Assembly (NCBI GenBank): GCA_934089255.1 | Contig: CAKOJI010000004.1 | Span: forward strand, 1-53,350 | Source of the DNA: an uncultured Bacilli bacterium | Lineage (GTDB): Bacteria; Bacillota_I; Bacilli_A; RF39; UBA660 | Direction of reading: 5' to 3' | DNA: 53,350 bases | Part shown: one piece after another, positions 17,320-27,312 of the stretch | Layout of the letters: each line of letters opens with the position of its first letter | How positions within the stretch are numbered: position 1 is the first letter of the stretch | Made by a program: the position numbers and the translations under genes | The notes under the pieces: model-generated | The model's input: the letters and a program-made list of their open reading frames with translations, nothing else | What the model was told of the DNA's origin: nothing | Databases searched by the model: none

Positions 17320-19661
17320 AGGTATGACAAATCAGTAATATTTTCTAGTTCTTCTATATCGTTATTTGTCATAAAACATATGTCTTTAAATTTACAATAG
17401 GTACAACCAATATTTTGTTTATTTATCATTTTTGGATTAATTTTAAAGTCTCTATTTTTTATATCACGAATACATTCATTTATTTTTGAATCCGTTATAT
17501 TTATTAACTTGTCTATTTCTTGTTTTGTTAATGTATTAGAATATTTAGAAAAACCATTAGATGTTAGTTTCATCCCATATATTAATTCACTATCAGTGTA
17601 TGTTGTATCTAATAAATTAATTTTATCTTCGTTTCCAATAGAATATCCTTTAAGTTTTAAGTTGTTTTTTTTAATTTCTTTTAAAGTTTTTCCATATTCT
17701 TTATTAAATTTTCCAAAAAGTATTTGTTGTAAGTAGAAACCAATTATTTCGTAATCTTTGTTTAAATTCTTTGTTAAATATAAATATACTGGTAATTGCA
17801 TTTTTAAACCATATGGTAAATAATTTAGATTAACATCTACTTTATAAGTTTTATAATCTATAATTACTATGTTATTATCTTTTTTTAGTATTTTATCTAT
17901 AAAGCCTTTAAAAGTTATGTTAATATCTCCTGGTTTTTCAACATCTATCTTTTTTTCATATAATGTTTCATTCATACTACCAAGTGTGTTTTGGTATTTA
18001 ATTACTTCAATTACATTAACTAACTCTTTTAATGTTTCATTAATAAAGTAATCATTTTTATATGATTTTGGATATGGGTTATCAGATATGTAATAGTTAA
18101 CGATTTCGTTAAAGTTAAAATTTTCTTTAAAACTTTTACTTAAGACGTAGTGATATATATTTCCTATATATGTAGATAATTTGTCTTCGTAATCGTCTAT
18201 TTTTAGAATGTTTGATAAATAGAATTTAAATTTACAATGATAGAAATTATCCATACTACTATAACTTAAATTTAAAGTATTATTTAAATATTTATAAAAT
18301 ATTTCTTTAGATATAGTACTGTATTTATTATCGTATTTTTTATAATTTATATTATAGTTTGAGTATAATAAATCTAAGTATTTATTTTTTTCGTTATATT
18401 TTATTAGGTTATCAATATATTTTGTTAGCAATATTTTATTTAGTTTAGATGAGTAGTTGCTATAATTTAAATTTTCTTTTATAACTTCTAAATTGTATTC
18501 GTCTATTAATAAACTTGGATAGAATGATTCGTTTAGATGATGAAGTTTATAAGTTATAGTTAAATTATGTATATTTTTTATTATTTTAATATATAGTTCT
18601 TTATTAATAATGTTCATATAGTAACTTTTTTCTAAAAATGAAGGTTTTATATCATCGTTTATGTAATCTTCATCTTTTATAGTTATTGGTATTTTGTTTA
18701 GGTTGAAGCCTACTAAAAATACGTGTGTGTCATCTGGTATAATGTTATTTTCAATATTTATTTCATTTACTGCATTTTTATAGGTACTATTTGATAAATA
18801 TGTTTTTTTCATTACGTTAATTAAATTATCTTTAACTGATATATAATCATTAGTGAAATAAAATTTGTTTAATGTATCTATAATTTTTGTGTATATTTCT
18901 TTGTTCTTTTTATCGTTCATATCATATTTTTCTTTTATTTTATTAAATAAATCGTCGATATTATTTGATAAATTATTTATAAAATATTTTCCTATGTTTG
19001 TTTCATATATATTATTTTTTTCTTTAATATTAATTGGGATATTGTACATTTTAAATACTCTTTTTATTACAGTATAATAATTTGTATCTAGGTTACTAAT
19101 AAATATTTTATTTATATCTACATTATTCTTTATTAATTCACTGATTCTTTCTGCTATAAATCTTACTTCATCTTCTAAAGAATCAAATTCATATACTACG
19201 TGATTATGGTTTTTATAATTTTTGTTGATAAGTTTGTAGTTATTAACAGTATTTAGTATATGTTTTTGATACTCTGTTATGTAATCGTATCCATATATTA
19301 TTATTTCTTTATTTGATATAAGTTTTTTAAATAGTGTATCTTTTATTAAATAATTGTTTAGGTATGTTTTTATATCATATAGATTATGTATTTTATATTC
19401 GTTACTATCATTTTCTATATATTTTATATTATTTATATATAGTTTTGCTATAGAGTAATTTATATTTTTATATTTCATTAATTCATATATTGTTCTTTCT
19501 TCGTAATCGAAAGTTAATTTTTTTATAAATTCTTCTAAGTTAAATAGTTTTATATTTAAATTTTTATTAGATGTTCTTATTTGTTTTAATATTGTTTCTT
19601 TTATATTATTTGGAATAATTAGAATAGAATTGTCTTTTATATTATTAATTAAGTTTTCCAT
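17310..19661 (-). CDS. addB: AddB/RexB-type subunit of the ATP-dependent helicase-nuclease
   Basis: Partner of AddA in processing double-strand breaks for RecA loading. The C-terminal RecB-family nuclease is clear: 'VVIIDYKTYKVD' (near 600) holds the D-x-K active site, then 'YGLKMQLPVYLYL'. Four Cys frame it as an Fe-S staple: one in 'YHCKFKFYL' (near 474) and three in 'GCTYCKFKDICF' (near 752-760), the AddB signature. No Walker A is visible at the N-terminus, as in RexB. Length is 783 residues against about 1100-1170 in Bacillus, so the helicase-like half is trimmed. Divergent from addA, which is unusual because addB and addA normally form an operon. Confidence 0.87.
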   Translation of the reverse strand: MENLINNIKDNSILIIPNNIKETILKQIRTSNKNLNIKLFNLEEFIKKLTFDYEERTIYELMKYKNINYSIAKLYINNIKYIENDSNEYKIHNLYDIKTYLNNYLIKDTLFKKLISNKEIIIYGYDYITEYQKHILNTVNNYKLINKNYKNHNHVVYEFDSLEDEVRFIAERISELIKNNVDINKIFISNLDTNYYTVIKRVFKMYNIPINIKEKNNIYETNIGKYFINNLSNNIDDLFNKIKEKYDMNDKKNKEIYTKIIDTLNKFYFTNDYISVKDNLINVMKKTYLSNSTYKNAVNEINIENNIIPDDTHVFLVGFNLNKIPITIKDEDYINDDIKPSFLEKSYYMNIINKELYIKIIKNIHNLTITYKLHHLNESFYPSLLIDEYNLEVIKENLNYSNYSSKLNKILLTKYIDNLIKYNEKNKYLDLLYSNYNINYKKYDNKYSTISKEIFYKYLNNTLNLSYSSMDNFYHCKFKFYLSNILKIDDYEDKLSTYIGNIYHYVLSKSFKENFNFNEIVNYYISDNPYPKSYKNDYFINETLKELVNVIEVIKYQNTLGSMNETLYEKKIDVEKPGDINITFKGFIDKILKKDNNIVIIDYKTYKVDVNLNYLPYGLKMQLPVYLYLTKNLNKDYEIIGFYLQQILFGKFNKEYGKTLKEIKKNNLKLKGYSIGNEDKINLLDTTYTDSELIYGMKLTSNGFSKYSNTLTKQEIDKLINITDSKINECIRDIKNRDFKINPKMINKQNIGCTYCKFKDICFMTNNDIEELENITDLSYLKE

Positions 19662-19810
19662 AATACCACCACTATATTTATTTTATCAAATAATTCGTTA
19701 GTTGTCTTTTAATTAGTAGTATTATTTTTAAATTATGTTTCATTAGTTAGGAAATAAAATTAATTTATTTATAAGTATTTTATTGTTATAATAAATTGTA
19801 GGTGATAAGT

Positions 19811-22800
19811 ATGCCAAGATGGACAATTGAACAAGAAACTGCAATTAATGAAACAGGAAAAAACATTATTGTTTCTGCTGGTGCTGGAAGTGGTAAAACT
19901 GCTGTTTTAACTGAAAGAGTAATTAGAAAATTAAAAAATGGTGTTAGTATTAAAAATATGTTAATATTAACATTTACTAATAATGCTGCTCACGAAATGA
20001 AAGAAAGAATTAGAAATGCTATAAAAAAAGAAGTAGAAAATAATAATAATGATTTAAAAAAGGAACTTGATTATATAGATAATGCTTATATTACTACGTT
20101 TGATTCTTTTGCTCTATCAACATTAAAAAAATATCATTATTTATTAAATATTGGTAATGATATTAGTATTATTGATTCTAATATTATAGATTTAAAAAAA
20201 GAAGAATTATTGGAACAAATTTTTGAAGAAATGTATTTTCAAAAAGATGAAGATTTTTTAAGACTAATTAATTTACTTTGTGTTAAAGATGATACTAATT
20301 TAAAAAGTATGATATTAAATATTAATAATAAAATAGATTTGTTAGAAGATAAGTATAGTTATTTGGATAGTTATATAGAGAATTATTTTAGTCAAGATTT
20401 TGTTAATAATATATTTTTAGATTATACTAATTTGATTATAGAAAAAATTAACACTATAAGAAAATTGTTAAATGATTTATCTAGTGAAGTTGATGGTAAA
20501 TATATAGATATTTATAGTAAAGAATTAGATGGTTTGTTTAAGTCTAGTAATTATACAGAAATTAGAAATAATGTTATAACGAGTTTAAGTTCTTTAAGAG
20601 GTGCAACTGATCTAGGTAAAGAAATAAAAAAAGAAATGGTTGGTATATTAAAGGAAATAGATAACAAGTGTTATTATAGTGAAGATGAAATTAAAAGTAA
20701 CATTTATGATACTAAAGATTATGTATTTGTTTTAATTAAAATAATAAAGGAACTTAATATAAGATTAGATAATTATAAGAAAAGTATTAATAAATATGAG
20801 TTTAATGATATTAGTATAATGGCTATTAATATAGTTAAAAATAATTCATTTGTTAGAGAAGAGTTAAAAAATAGTTTTAATGAAATATGTGTAGATGAGT
20901 ATCAAGATACTAGTGATTTACAAGAAAGTTTTATTAATTTAATAAGTAATAATAATGTTTATATGGTTGGTGATATTAAACAAAGTATTTATAGATTTAG
21001 AAATGCTAACCCAATATTATTTAAGAATAAGTATGATAATTATTCTAAAAGTAATGGTGGTATGAAAATAGACTTAGTTAAAAATTTTAGAAGTAGATTT
21101 GAAGTTTTACATGATATTAATACTTTATTTAATTTAATTATGGATAATAATATTGGTGGAGCAGAATATAGTGAAAGTCATAATATGGTATTTGGTAATA
21201 CTCTTTATGTTGAAAAAGGAAATACAGAGCAAAATAATAATTTAGAAATATATAATTATGAATATGATAAAGAAAAGGGATATAAAAAAGAAGAGATAGA
21301 AGCTTTTATTATTGCTAAAGATATTAAAGATAAGATAGCGAATAAGTATAAAATATTTGATAAAAATGATTCTGTTATAAGAGATATTGAATATAAAGAC
21401 TTTGTTATTTTGATGGATAGAACTACAAGTTTTGATTTGTATAAGAAGATTTTTGAATATGTTGGTATACCTACTACATTATATAAAGATGAAAATATAG
21501 TAAATGAAGATGAAATTTATTTAGTTAAAAATATAGTTAATTTAGTTATAAAAATTAAAGAGAAAATATTTGATAATAGTTTTAAACACTCTTTTTTAAG
21601 TATTGCAAGAAGTTATTTGTGTAATATGACTGATGATGAAATATTTAGGGTATTTAGTGATAATAAATTTAGTGATACTTTAATTTATAAAAAATGTCTT
21701 TCAGTTGCAAGTATTATTGATAATAGTAGTAATGTTCAAATATTAGAAAAGATACTAGAAGAATTTGATATTATGAATAATTTTATTAGTGTTGGTAATA
21801 TTGATAGCAAAACTATGATTATTGATTATTTAATAAATAGTTTTAGTGACTTAGATAGTATTGGTTATGGTATAGATGATGTTAATACTTATTTAGATAA
21901 TATTATAAGTAAAGATAAACAAATTAAAGTGAATATGTCTAGTGGTGATGGTAATACTGTTAAAATAATGACTATACATAAATCTAAAGGGTTAGAATAT
22001 CATATATGTTATTTTTGTGGATTTGATAAGCCTTTCAATTTGAGTGATTTAAAAGAAAAGATTATTTTTGATAACAAGTATGGAATTATTGTTCCGTTTA
22101 TGAATGAAGGTTTAGATGAATTAATTACTAAATATATTGTTAAAGAAAATTATATTAGAGAAGATATTAGTGAGAGAATAAGACTTTTGTATGTTGCTGT
22201 AACTCGAGCAAAAGAAAAAATGATTATTGTTGGTAATTTTGACGGTGACAATTCGTATTCTTTAGAATTTAATGGAGTTATTGATAACAGAATTAGGGGT
22301 AAGTATAGAAGTTTTAAAGATATTATTATGTCTATAAAATCAAGAATTTTAAAATATTTTGTAAATGTTGATTTAGATAATATTGGTTTAACACATAATT
22401 ATAATTTAGTAAAAGATTTTAATATTGAAGATAAAATAATGAGAGTTAGTGACGTTATTAAGACTGATGAAATATTTGTTGAAAACGAAGAAGTTGTTAA
22501 TAAACATTTTAGTAAAGAAAATGTTGGTTTTGTAGATGAAATAAAGCAAAAAAATATGAGTTTGGGTACTTATTTACACGAATTATTTGAGAGTATTGAT
22601 TTTAAAAAATTAAATTTTGATGGTTTATCTGATACTGATAAGGAATATGTAAATAAATTATTAAGTAATGATATTTTTTCTAATATTAGTAATGCTAAAA
22701 TATATAAAGAATATGAATTTGTATTTGATAGTGATCGCGAAAAATATCACGGTATTATAGATTTGATGTTAGAGTATGATGATTATATAGATATAGTTGA

Positions 22801-22939
22801 TTATAAGTTAATGAATACGACTAGTACTGAGTATGTTGAGCAGTTAAATGGATATAAAAATTATATAGAAAACAGTTTTGGGAAAAGTGTTAATTTGTAT
22901 TTGTATAGTATTATTAATAATGAATTAGTTAAGTTGTGA
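19811..22939 (+). CDS. addA: AddA/RexA helicase-nuclease subunit
   Basis: The helicase and second nuclease of the AddAB complex. UvrD-family motifs are in order: Walker A 'SAGAGSGKT' near residue 25, 'VDEYQDTSD' near 360, 'GDIKQSIYRFR' near 387, 'TIHKSKGLEYH' near 720, 'LLYVAVTRAKEKM' near 793. The C-terminal nuclease has 'GIIDLMLEYDD' and 'IVDYKLM' (near 976-997). At 1042 residues it is near the usual 1200. The ATG at 19811 is preceded by AGGTGAT; the in-frame GTG at 19802 is part of that site. An extended -10 (TGTTATAAT, ending at 19792) lies upstream. The stop is TGA, which shows that UGA is not a Trp codon here. Confidence 0.93.
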   Translation: MPRWTIEQETAINETGKNIIVSAGAGSGKTAVLTERVIRKLKNGVSIKNMLILTFTNNAAHEMKERIRNAIKKEVENNNNDLKKELDYIDNAYITTFDSFALSTLKKYHYLLNIGNDISIIDSNIIDLKKEELLEQIFEEMYFQKDEDFLRLINLLCVKDDTNLKSMILNINNKIDLLEDKYSYLDSYIENYFSQDFVNNIFLDYTNLIIEKINTIRKLLNDLSSEVDGKYIDIYSKELDGLFKSSNYTEIRNNVITSLSSLRGATDLGKEIKKEMVGILKEIDNKCYYSEDEIKSNIYDTKDYVFVLIKIIKELNIRLDNYKKSINKYEFNDISIMAINIVKNNSFVREELKNSFNEICVDEYQDTSDLQESFINLISNNNVYMVGDIKQSIYRFRNANPILFKNKYDNYSKSNGGMKIDLVKNFRSRFEVLHDINTLFNLIMDNNIGGAEYSESHNMVFGNTLYVEKGNTEQNNNLEIYNYEYDKEKGYKKEEIEAFIIAKDIKDKIANKYKIFDKNDSVIRDIEYKDFVILMDRTTSFDLYKKIFEYVGIPTTLYKDENIVNEDEIYLVKNIVNLVIKIKEKIFDNSFKHSFLSIARSYLCNMTDDEIFRVFSDNKFSDTLIYKKCLSVASIIDNSSNVQILEKILEEFDIMNNFISVGNIDSKTMIIDYLINSFSDLDSIGYGIDDVNTYLDNIISKDKQIKVNMSSGDGNTVKIMTIHKSKGLEYHICYFCGFDKPFNLSDLKEKIIFDNKYGIIVPFMNEGLDELITKYIVKENYIREDISERIRLLYVAVTRAKEKMIIVGNFDGDNSYSLEFNGVIDNRIRGKYRSFKDIIMSIKSRILKYFVNVDLDNIGLTHNYNLVKDFNIEDKIMRVSDVIKTDEIFVENEEVVNKHFSKENVGFVDEIKQKNMSLGTYLHELFESIDFKKLNFDGLSDTDKEYVNKLLSNDIFSNISNAKIYKEYEFVFDSDREKYHGIIDLMLEYDDYIDIVDYKLMNTTSTEYVEQLNGYKNYIENSFGKSVNLYLYSIINNELVKL

Positions 22940-22951
22940 TATTAGAAAGAG

Positions 22952-22994
22952 AAAGTACTTTAATCTATAGGATTTAGGTTAGGTACTTTTTTTG
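22952..22994 (+). terminator. addA terminator
   Basis: Two-part stem: AAAGTAC / GTACTTT outside and TAATCT / AGGTTA inside, followed by seven T. Confidence 0.8.
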
Positions 22995-23144
22995 ATGAAT
23001 TATGAAAATATATTGGTGAAATTAATTGTAAATTGTAGAAATGAGATAAAAAAGAATAGATTTTAAAATAAAATTAGTAAAAAATTATTTAAATAAAAAG
23101 GAAATGCAAAAAAACTTACTATATTATAAATGTAGGTGTTTGTT

Positions 23145-24569
23145 ATGGATAAGGAATTATTTTATATTGATGGATATTACTTAGATAAATATCAAATAGA
23201 ATGTGTTAAGTGTGATAGTAATTTATTAGTTGTTGCTGGGGCTGGATGTGGTAAAACTAGTACTATTTTGGGTAAAGTAAAATACTTAATTAATAATGGT
23301 ATTAAAAATAATGAAATACTTTGTATTAGTTTGACTAATGAAGCTACTAATGGACTTAGAAATAAATTAGAAAATATAGGTTTTAGGATTGATTGTTTAA
23401 CATTTCATAAGTTAGGTTTAAATATAATTAATAGGTTTTATAAAAGTAGTAATATATATGATAATAGATATTTAGAATATATAATAGATGAATATTTTGA
23501 ATCAGTAGTTAGGTATAGTTATAGAAAATATTATGTTATGTTGTTGTTTAAAAATATTAAATATGATGAAATAATACGCAGTAAAGATTTTGTTTTATTT
23601 AAAAAAAATATATCTACTTTTATTAATTTGCTTAAAAATAAAGGTTATGATATACATTATGTTTATAATTTATATAAGAAGACTATAGATAAAATTAGTT
23701 TTAGGTTTATTTTAGAAATTTATAAAATTTATGAAGAAGAACTTAATAGTGATAATAGTATAGATTTAAATGATATGATTATTAAGTCTATAAAATTGGT
23801 AGATAAATATAAATTAAAGTTTGATTATAAATATATTATTATAGATGAGTTTCAGGATAGCAGTAAAATTAGATTAGAATTAATTCAAAGTATAATGAGA
23901 TATAATAATATTAAAGTTATGTGTGTTGGTGATGACTATCAAAGTATATATAGATTTGCAGGTAGTGATATAGAATTATTTTTAAACTTTAATAAATATT
24001 TTAAAGATAGTAGAATTATGTGTTTGAAAAATACTTATAGAAATAGTCAAGAGTTATTGTTTATATCTAATAAATTTATTTGTAAAAACAAGTATCAGTT
24101 TAAAAAAGAATTATTTAGTAATAAAAGAAATAAATTGCCTATTAAAATATACTTTTGTAATAATAAGGTTATGGGATTAAAAAAGTTAATTAATTTATGT
24201 AATAAAGATTATATGATTATTGGAAGAAATAATGTAGATATAAAATATTATGTGGAAAAGGATGTAGATATTAACAATATAAATTATTATACTGCACATA
24301 AGTCTAAAGGATTAGAAAGTAATGATATCATCTTAATTAACCTTACTGATAATGTTATGGGGTTTCCTAGTCAAATTAAGAATAATAGAATTATTAATTA
24401 TTTGTTTGATAAGGATTTATATAAATATGATGAAGAAAGAAGATTATTTTATGTTGCTATTACTAGAACTAAAAATAATGTTTATATGCTAGTTGATAGA
24501 AATAATATGTCTGTGTTTGTTAAAGAACTTATTAAAGATTATAAAAATTATATTGATTTTATAAAATAA
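23145..24569 (+). CDS. UvrD/Rep-family DNA helicase, short form
   Basis: A superfamily 1 helicase of 474 residues. Motifs: a Q-motif-like 'YYLDKYQIECV', Walker A 'GAGCGKT', 'IIDEFQDSSK', 'VGDDYQSIYRFAGSD', 'TYRNSQEL', 'YYTAHKSKGLE' and 'RRLFYVAITRTKNN'. The set is complete, so it should be an active 3'-5' translocase. It is much shorter than PcrA/UvrD (about 720 residues): the 1B and 2B insertions are reduced and no C-terminal interaction domain follows. The ATG at 23145 has AGGTG upstream; the in-frame GTG at 23136 overlaps that site. It may be an accessory repair or conflict-resolution helicase. It lies after addA but is separated from it by a terminator. Confidence 0.88.
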   Translation: MDKELFYIDGYYLDKYQIECVKCDSNLLVVAGAGCGKTSTILGKVKYLINNGIKNNEILCISLTNEATNGLRNKLENIGFRIDCLTFHKLGLNIINRFYKSSNIYDNRYLEYIIDEYFESVVRYSYRKYYVMLLFKNIKYDEIIRSKDFVLFKKNISTFINLLKNKGYDIHYVYNLYKKTIDKISFRFILEIYKIYEEELNSDNSIDLNDMIIKSIKLVDKYKLKFDYKYIIIDEFQDSSKIRLELIQSIMRYNNIKVMCVGDDYQSIYRFAGSDIELFLNFNKYFKDSRIMCLKNTYRNSQELLFISNKFICKNKYQFKKELFSNKRNKLPIKIYFCNNKVMGLKKLINLCNKDYMIIGRNNVDIKYYVEKDVDINNINYYTAHKSKGLESNDIILINLTDNVMGFPSQIKNNRIINYLFDKDLYKYDEERRLFYVAITRTKNNVYMLVDRNNMSVFVKELIKDYKNYIDFIK

Positions 24570-24578
24570 AAAGATTTC

Positions 24579-25985
24579 TTATTGCGAAACCTTTATGTGT
24601 TTATTTGATTTTTCTAATTTAGAAATAAGTAATAATGGTACTGTTAATGGTATAAAGTATCTAGGAGATACTTCAACTAGTAGATGCGACAATATTAATC
24701 CTATTTCTAATATTATTAAAAATATTATAATTGGTTTTTTAATATTTTTTATTTTTATAGTTATGCAATTTAGTATTAATGTAATCCAAAATATTATTAG
24801 ATATAATTTGCATATTATTGTAAGTTTATTATTAGTTAATGGATTAATTGTATTTTCGTAGGTATAGGATGGTATATTTGATGTGAGTATGTAATATTTT
24901 TTTGTAAATAGCTTTGTTAAATTTAGTATGCTATAAGTTTTGTAGTTATTTATGGCTTGTTCTTTAAAATAATTATGTATTTCTTGAACATCGAATTCAT
25001 CTTCGTTTGAATTTAGAAACTCGTTAAATTCTGATACTTCGAACCAAGCTCCATTACTTTTTAAGTTTGATCCTAAATATAAAGTCCACCCACTTGTATT
25101 ATTTCCAATTTTATAATTAGTTTTTGATGAGACTAAACTTGAATAAAAATTATTACAAGTGATAAATATTAATATAATTATTATTAAATTTATTAGTTTT
25201 ATATCTGTTTTGTTTTCTTTGATTAACAAATTATAAATATAATAACAAATCATAGCGATTAAAAAAATTATAAATATTGGTCTAAAACTATTACTTATTC
25301 CTAATAATATACCTAGTATAATACTTAATGTTATTTTTTTCTTTATTGCATCTGATTTTAATAGTATTATGAAAGTGTAAATACATATTATAAATAATGT
25401 GTTTACTATTATTACAGGAAGTGCTTTTGTGCACCATAATATTTGTAAAGGATTATAAAGCCATAATAACATCATTTTAATTCCTAACTCTTTATTTTTT
25501 AATTTATTTCCTATTAAATAAATAAAGTAAGAACCTATCATGTCTAATAATATATTTGTTAACACAACTGTTTTAAATCCTGTACCTATAAAATTCATTA
25601 TACTTCCTAAAAGTAATATATAAGTATATAAGTATGGGAAAACAGCTATGTATCTAGTGTTAATGTTTGTATTATTTGCAAGTTTTACGGCGTTGTAGTA
25701 AAAAGTTGCTTCGTCACTATATACATTTTTATAGTTTAAAAACAGTAATAGTATTCTTATTAGAATACCGAATAGTATTAATAAAATAATAGTTTTCTTA
25801 TTTAGTTGTATGCTTTTGTGTGGTTGTATTTTTTTTAAAAGTATAAATATTGTTAAGGTTAAAATTAATGTAATTATTGGAAGAATTGTTTCATTTTTAA
25901 TTATATAGAATGTGCTTGATAATAGTACTAGAAATATTAATATTGAATACGTTATTAGTATTATGTTATTAATTAGCTTTTTCAT
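24579..25985 (-). CDS. Polytopic membrane glycosyltransferase, GT39/ArnT-like (GT-C fold)
   Basis: About 10-12 hydrophobic helices over 468 residues. 'NYKNVYSDEATFYYNAVKLA' after the second or third helix carries the acidic Asp-Glu pair found in the first outer loop of lipid-linked sugar transferases of the PMT/ArnT group. A soluble outer loop lies near 300-350. It probably moves a sugar from a polyprenyl phosphate donor to a surface acceptor. The start overlaps the end of murD by 17 bases, so it is the third gene of the murL-murD operon and may act on wall or envelope glycans. The acceptor is unknown. Confidence 0.72.
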   Translation of the reverse strand: MKKLINNIILITYSILIFLVLLSSTFYIIKNETILPIITLILTLTIFILLKKIQPHKSIQLNKKTIILLILFGILIRILLLFLNYKNVYSDEATFYYNAVKLANNTNINTRYIAVFPYLYTYILLLGSIMNFIGTGFKTVVLTNILLDMIGSYFIYLIGNKLKNKELGIKMMLLWLYNPLQILWCTKALPVIIVNTLFIICIYTFIILLKSDAIKKKITLSIILGILLGISNSFRPIFIIFLIAMICYYIYNLLIKENKTDIKLINLIIIILIFITCNNFYSSLVSSKTNYKIGNNTSGWTLYLGSNLKSNGAWFEVSEFNEFLNSNEDEFDVQEIHNYFKEQAINNYKTYSILNLTKLFTKKYYILTSNIPSYTYENTINPLTNNKLTIICKLYLIIFWITLILNCITIKIKNIKKPIIIFLIILEIGLILSHLLVEVSPRYFIPLTVPLLLISKLEKSNKHIKVSQ

Positions 25986-27312
25986 TATTTCCTATATTGT
26001 TTGAAACTAATTCTTTATATTTTTTGCCTTTTTCTTCAAAATTTTTAAATTGATTATAGCTTGGAGCTGCTGGAGATAAAAGACAAGCAGTTTTTGTTAC
26101 CTTTTTTGCTAAATCTACGGCTTCTTCTAAGGTATTAACTAAATATACATTACCCTTTTTAATTAGAGTTGAAAGTTTATGTCCTGTTTCTGGCATACAT
26201 ATAAAGTTTTCTATTTGGGAGTTATTAAAATATTCAATTAATCCATTGTAATTTATACCTCTATCTTGTCCGCCAAATATTATTGTATCTACATCTTTAT
26301 AGGCTTTTAAACAATTTATTGTAGCTTCTGGTATTGTTGCTATTGTATCATTATAATATTTTATATTATTAAATGTACCAACTATTTCCATTCTATGTTC
26401 TAATGGTTTAAAATTATTTATTGTTTCTACTGTTTTATTTAAGTCCAAGTTTAAAAGAAGGGAAATTCTTATTACAAATAATATATTAGATAGATTGTGT
26501 TCCCCTAATAATATTCTTTTAGAAGATGTATCATATACTTTTTTATTATTAAAATATATATCCGTGCCTATAGTACTGAATTCTTTTTTTATGTCTATTA
26601 GATGTGATTTATAATTATGTTCATTAATATAACGTTCTATGTTTGGGCTAGTTGAAGTATAAAGTGCAAAATCGTCTTCTGTTTGAAATTTAAATATATT
26701 TAACTTAGATAAATGATATTTTTCTTTTGTAATGTGATAATTTAGATGATCTTCGAAAAGATTTAATATTACTGAAATGTGTGGTGAATGTTTTACTAAT
26801 TCTAGTTGATAACTGGACATTTCTATTATTAATTTTGTGTCTTTTTTTATATCATCTATATAATCTAATACTGGATTTCCAACGTTTCCAAGTAACATAC
26901 AATCTATATCTTGATTTTTTAGAACTTTATATAAAAGTGTTGATGTTGTACTTTTTCCTTTAGTTCCAGTTATACCTATTATGTTTTTTCTATATAATTC
27001 TAATATTATTTCGATTTGGGATGTTATTTTATTTTTTATTTCTTCTATGTTATTTATTTTTATTCCTGGAGATTTTATAATAATGTCGTATACTTTTAGA
27101 TTATCTAAGTAATCTTCTCCTAAAATTAATTCTTTACTAGTATCATTTTTTATTAATTCGTCATTTATTAAGTTTTTATTTTGATCTAAAATTGATATCA
27201 TTTTGTTAGGCAAATATTTTCTAATATAATTATATGTAGAACGACCTTCTTTTCCAAATCCTAGTATTGCTACTTTTTTGTTTTCTAGTTCTCTAATTAT
27301 TTTATTTGACAT
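25969..27312 (-). CDS. murD: UDP-N-acetylmuramoyl-L-alanine:glutamate ligase (MurD family)
   Basis: Adds glutamate to UDP-MurNAc-L-Ala in the cytoplasm. The ATP-binding loop 'GITGTKGKST' is near residue 115. 'MSSYQLE' and 'NLFEDHLNYH' form the substrate and metal site, 'EHRME' follows, and the MurD-specific C-terminal blocks 'GGQDRGI' and 'LSPAAPSYNQFKNFEEKG' are present. Its 447 residues are typical. The gene overlaps the upstream MurL-like gene by 11 bases and the downstream glycosyltransferase by 17. Because of the MurL partner, it may be a MurD2-type enzyme that takes L-Glu instead of D-Glu. Sequence alone does not decide this. Confidence 0.93.
   Translation of the reverse strand: MSNKIIRELENKKVAILGFGKEGRSTYNYIRKYLPNKMISILDQNKNLINDELIKNDTSKELILGEDYLDNLKVYDIIIKSPGIKINNIEEIKNKITSQIEIILELYRKNIIGITGTKGKSTTSTLLYKVLKNQDIDCMLLGNVGNPVLDYIDDIKKDTKLIIEMSSYQLELVKHSPHISVILNLFEDHLNYHITKEKYHLSKLNIFKFQTEDDFALYTSTSPNIERYINEHNYKSHLIDIKKEFSTIGTDIYFNNKKVYDTSSKRILLGEHNLSNILFVIRISLLLNLDLNKTVETINNFKPLEHRMEIVGTFNNIKYYNDTIATIPEATINCLKAYKDVDTIIFGGQDRGINYNGLIEYFNNSQIENFICMPETGHKLSTLIKKGNVYLVNTLEEAVDLAKKVTKTACLLSPAAPSYNQFKNFEEKGKKYKELVSNNIGNNEKAN

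Noticed and set aside
22930..22939. Mycoplasma genetic code (UGA = Trp)
   Set aside because: addA and the DUF1146 gene end at UGA at the expected protein length, and Trp is encoded by TGG.
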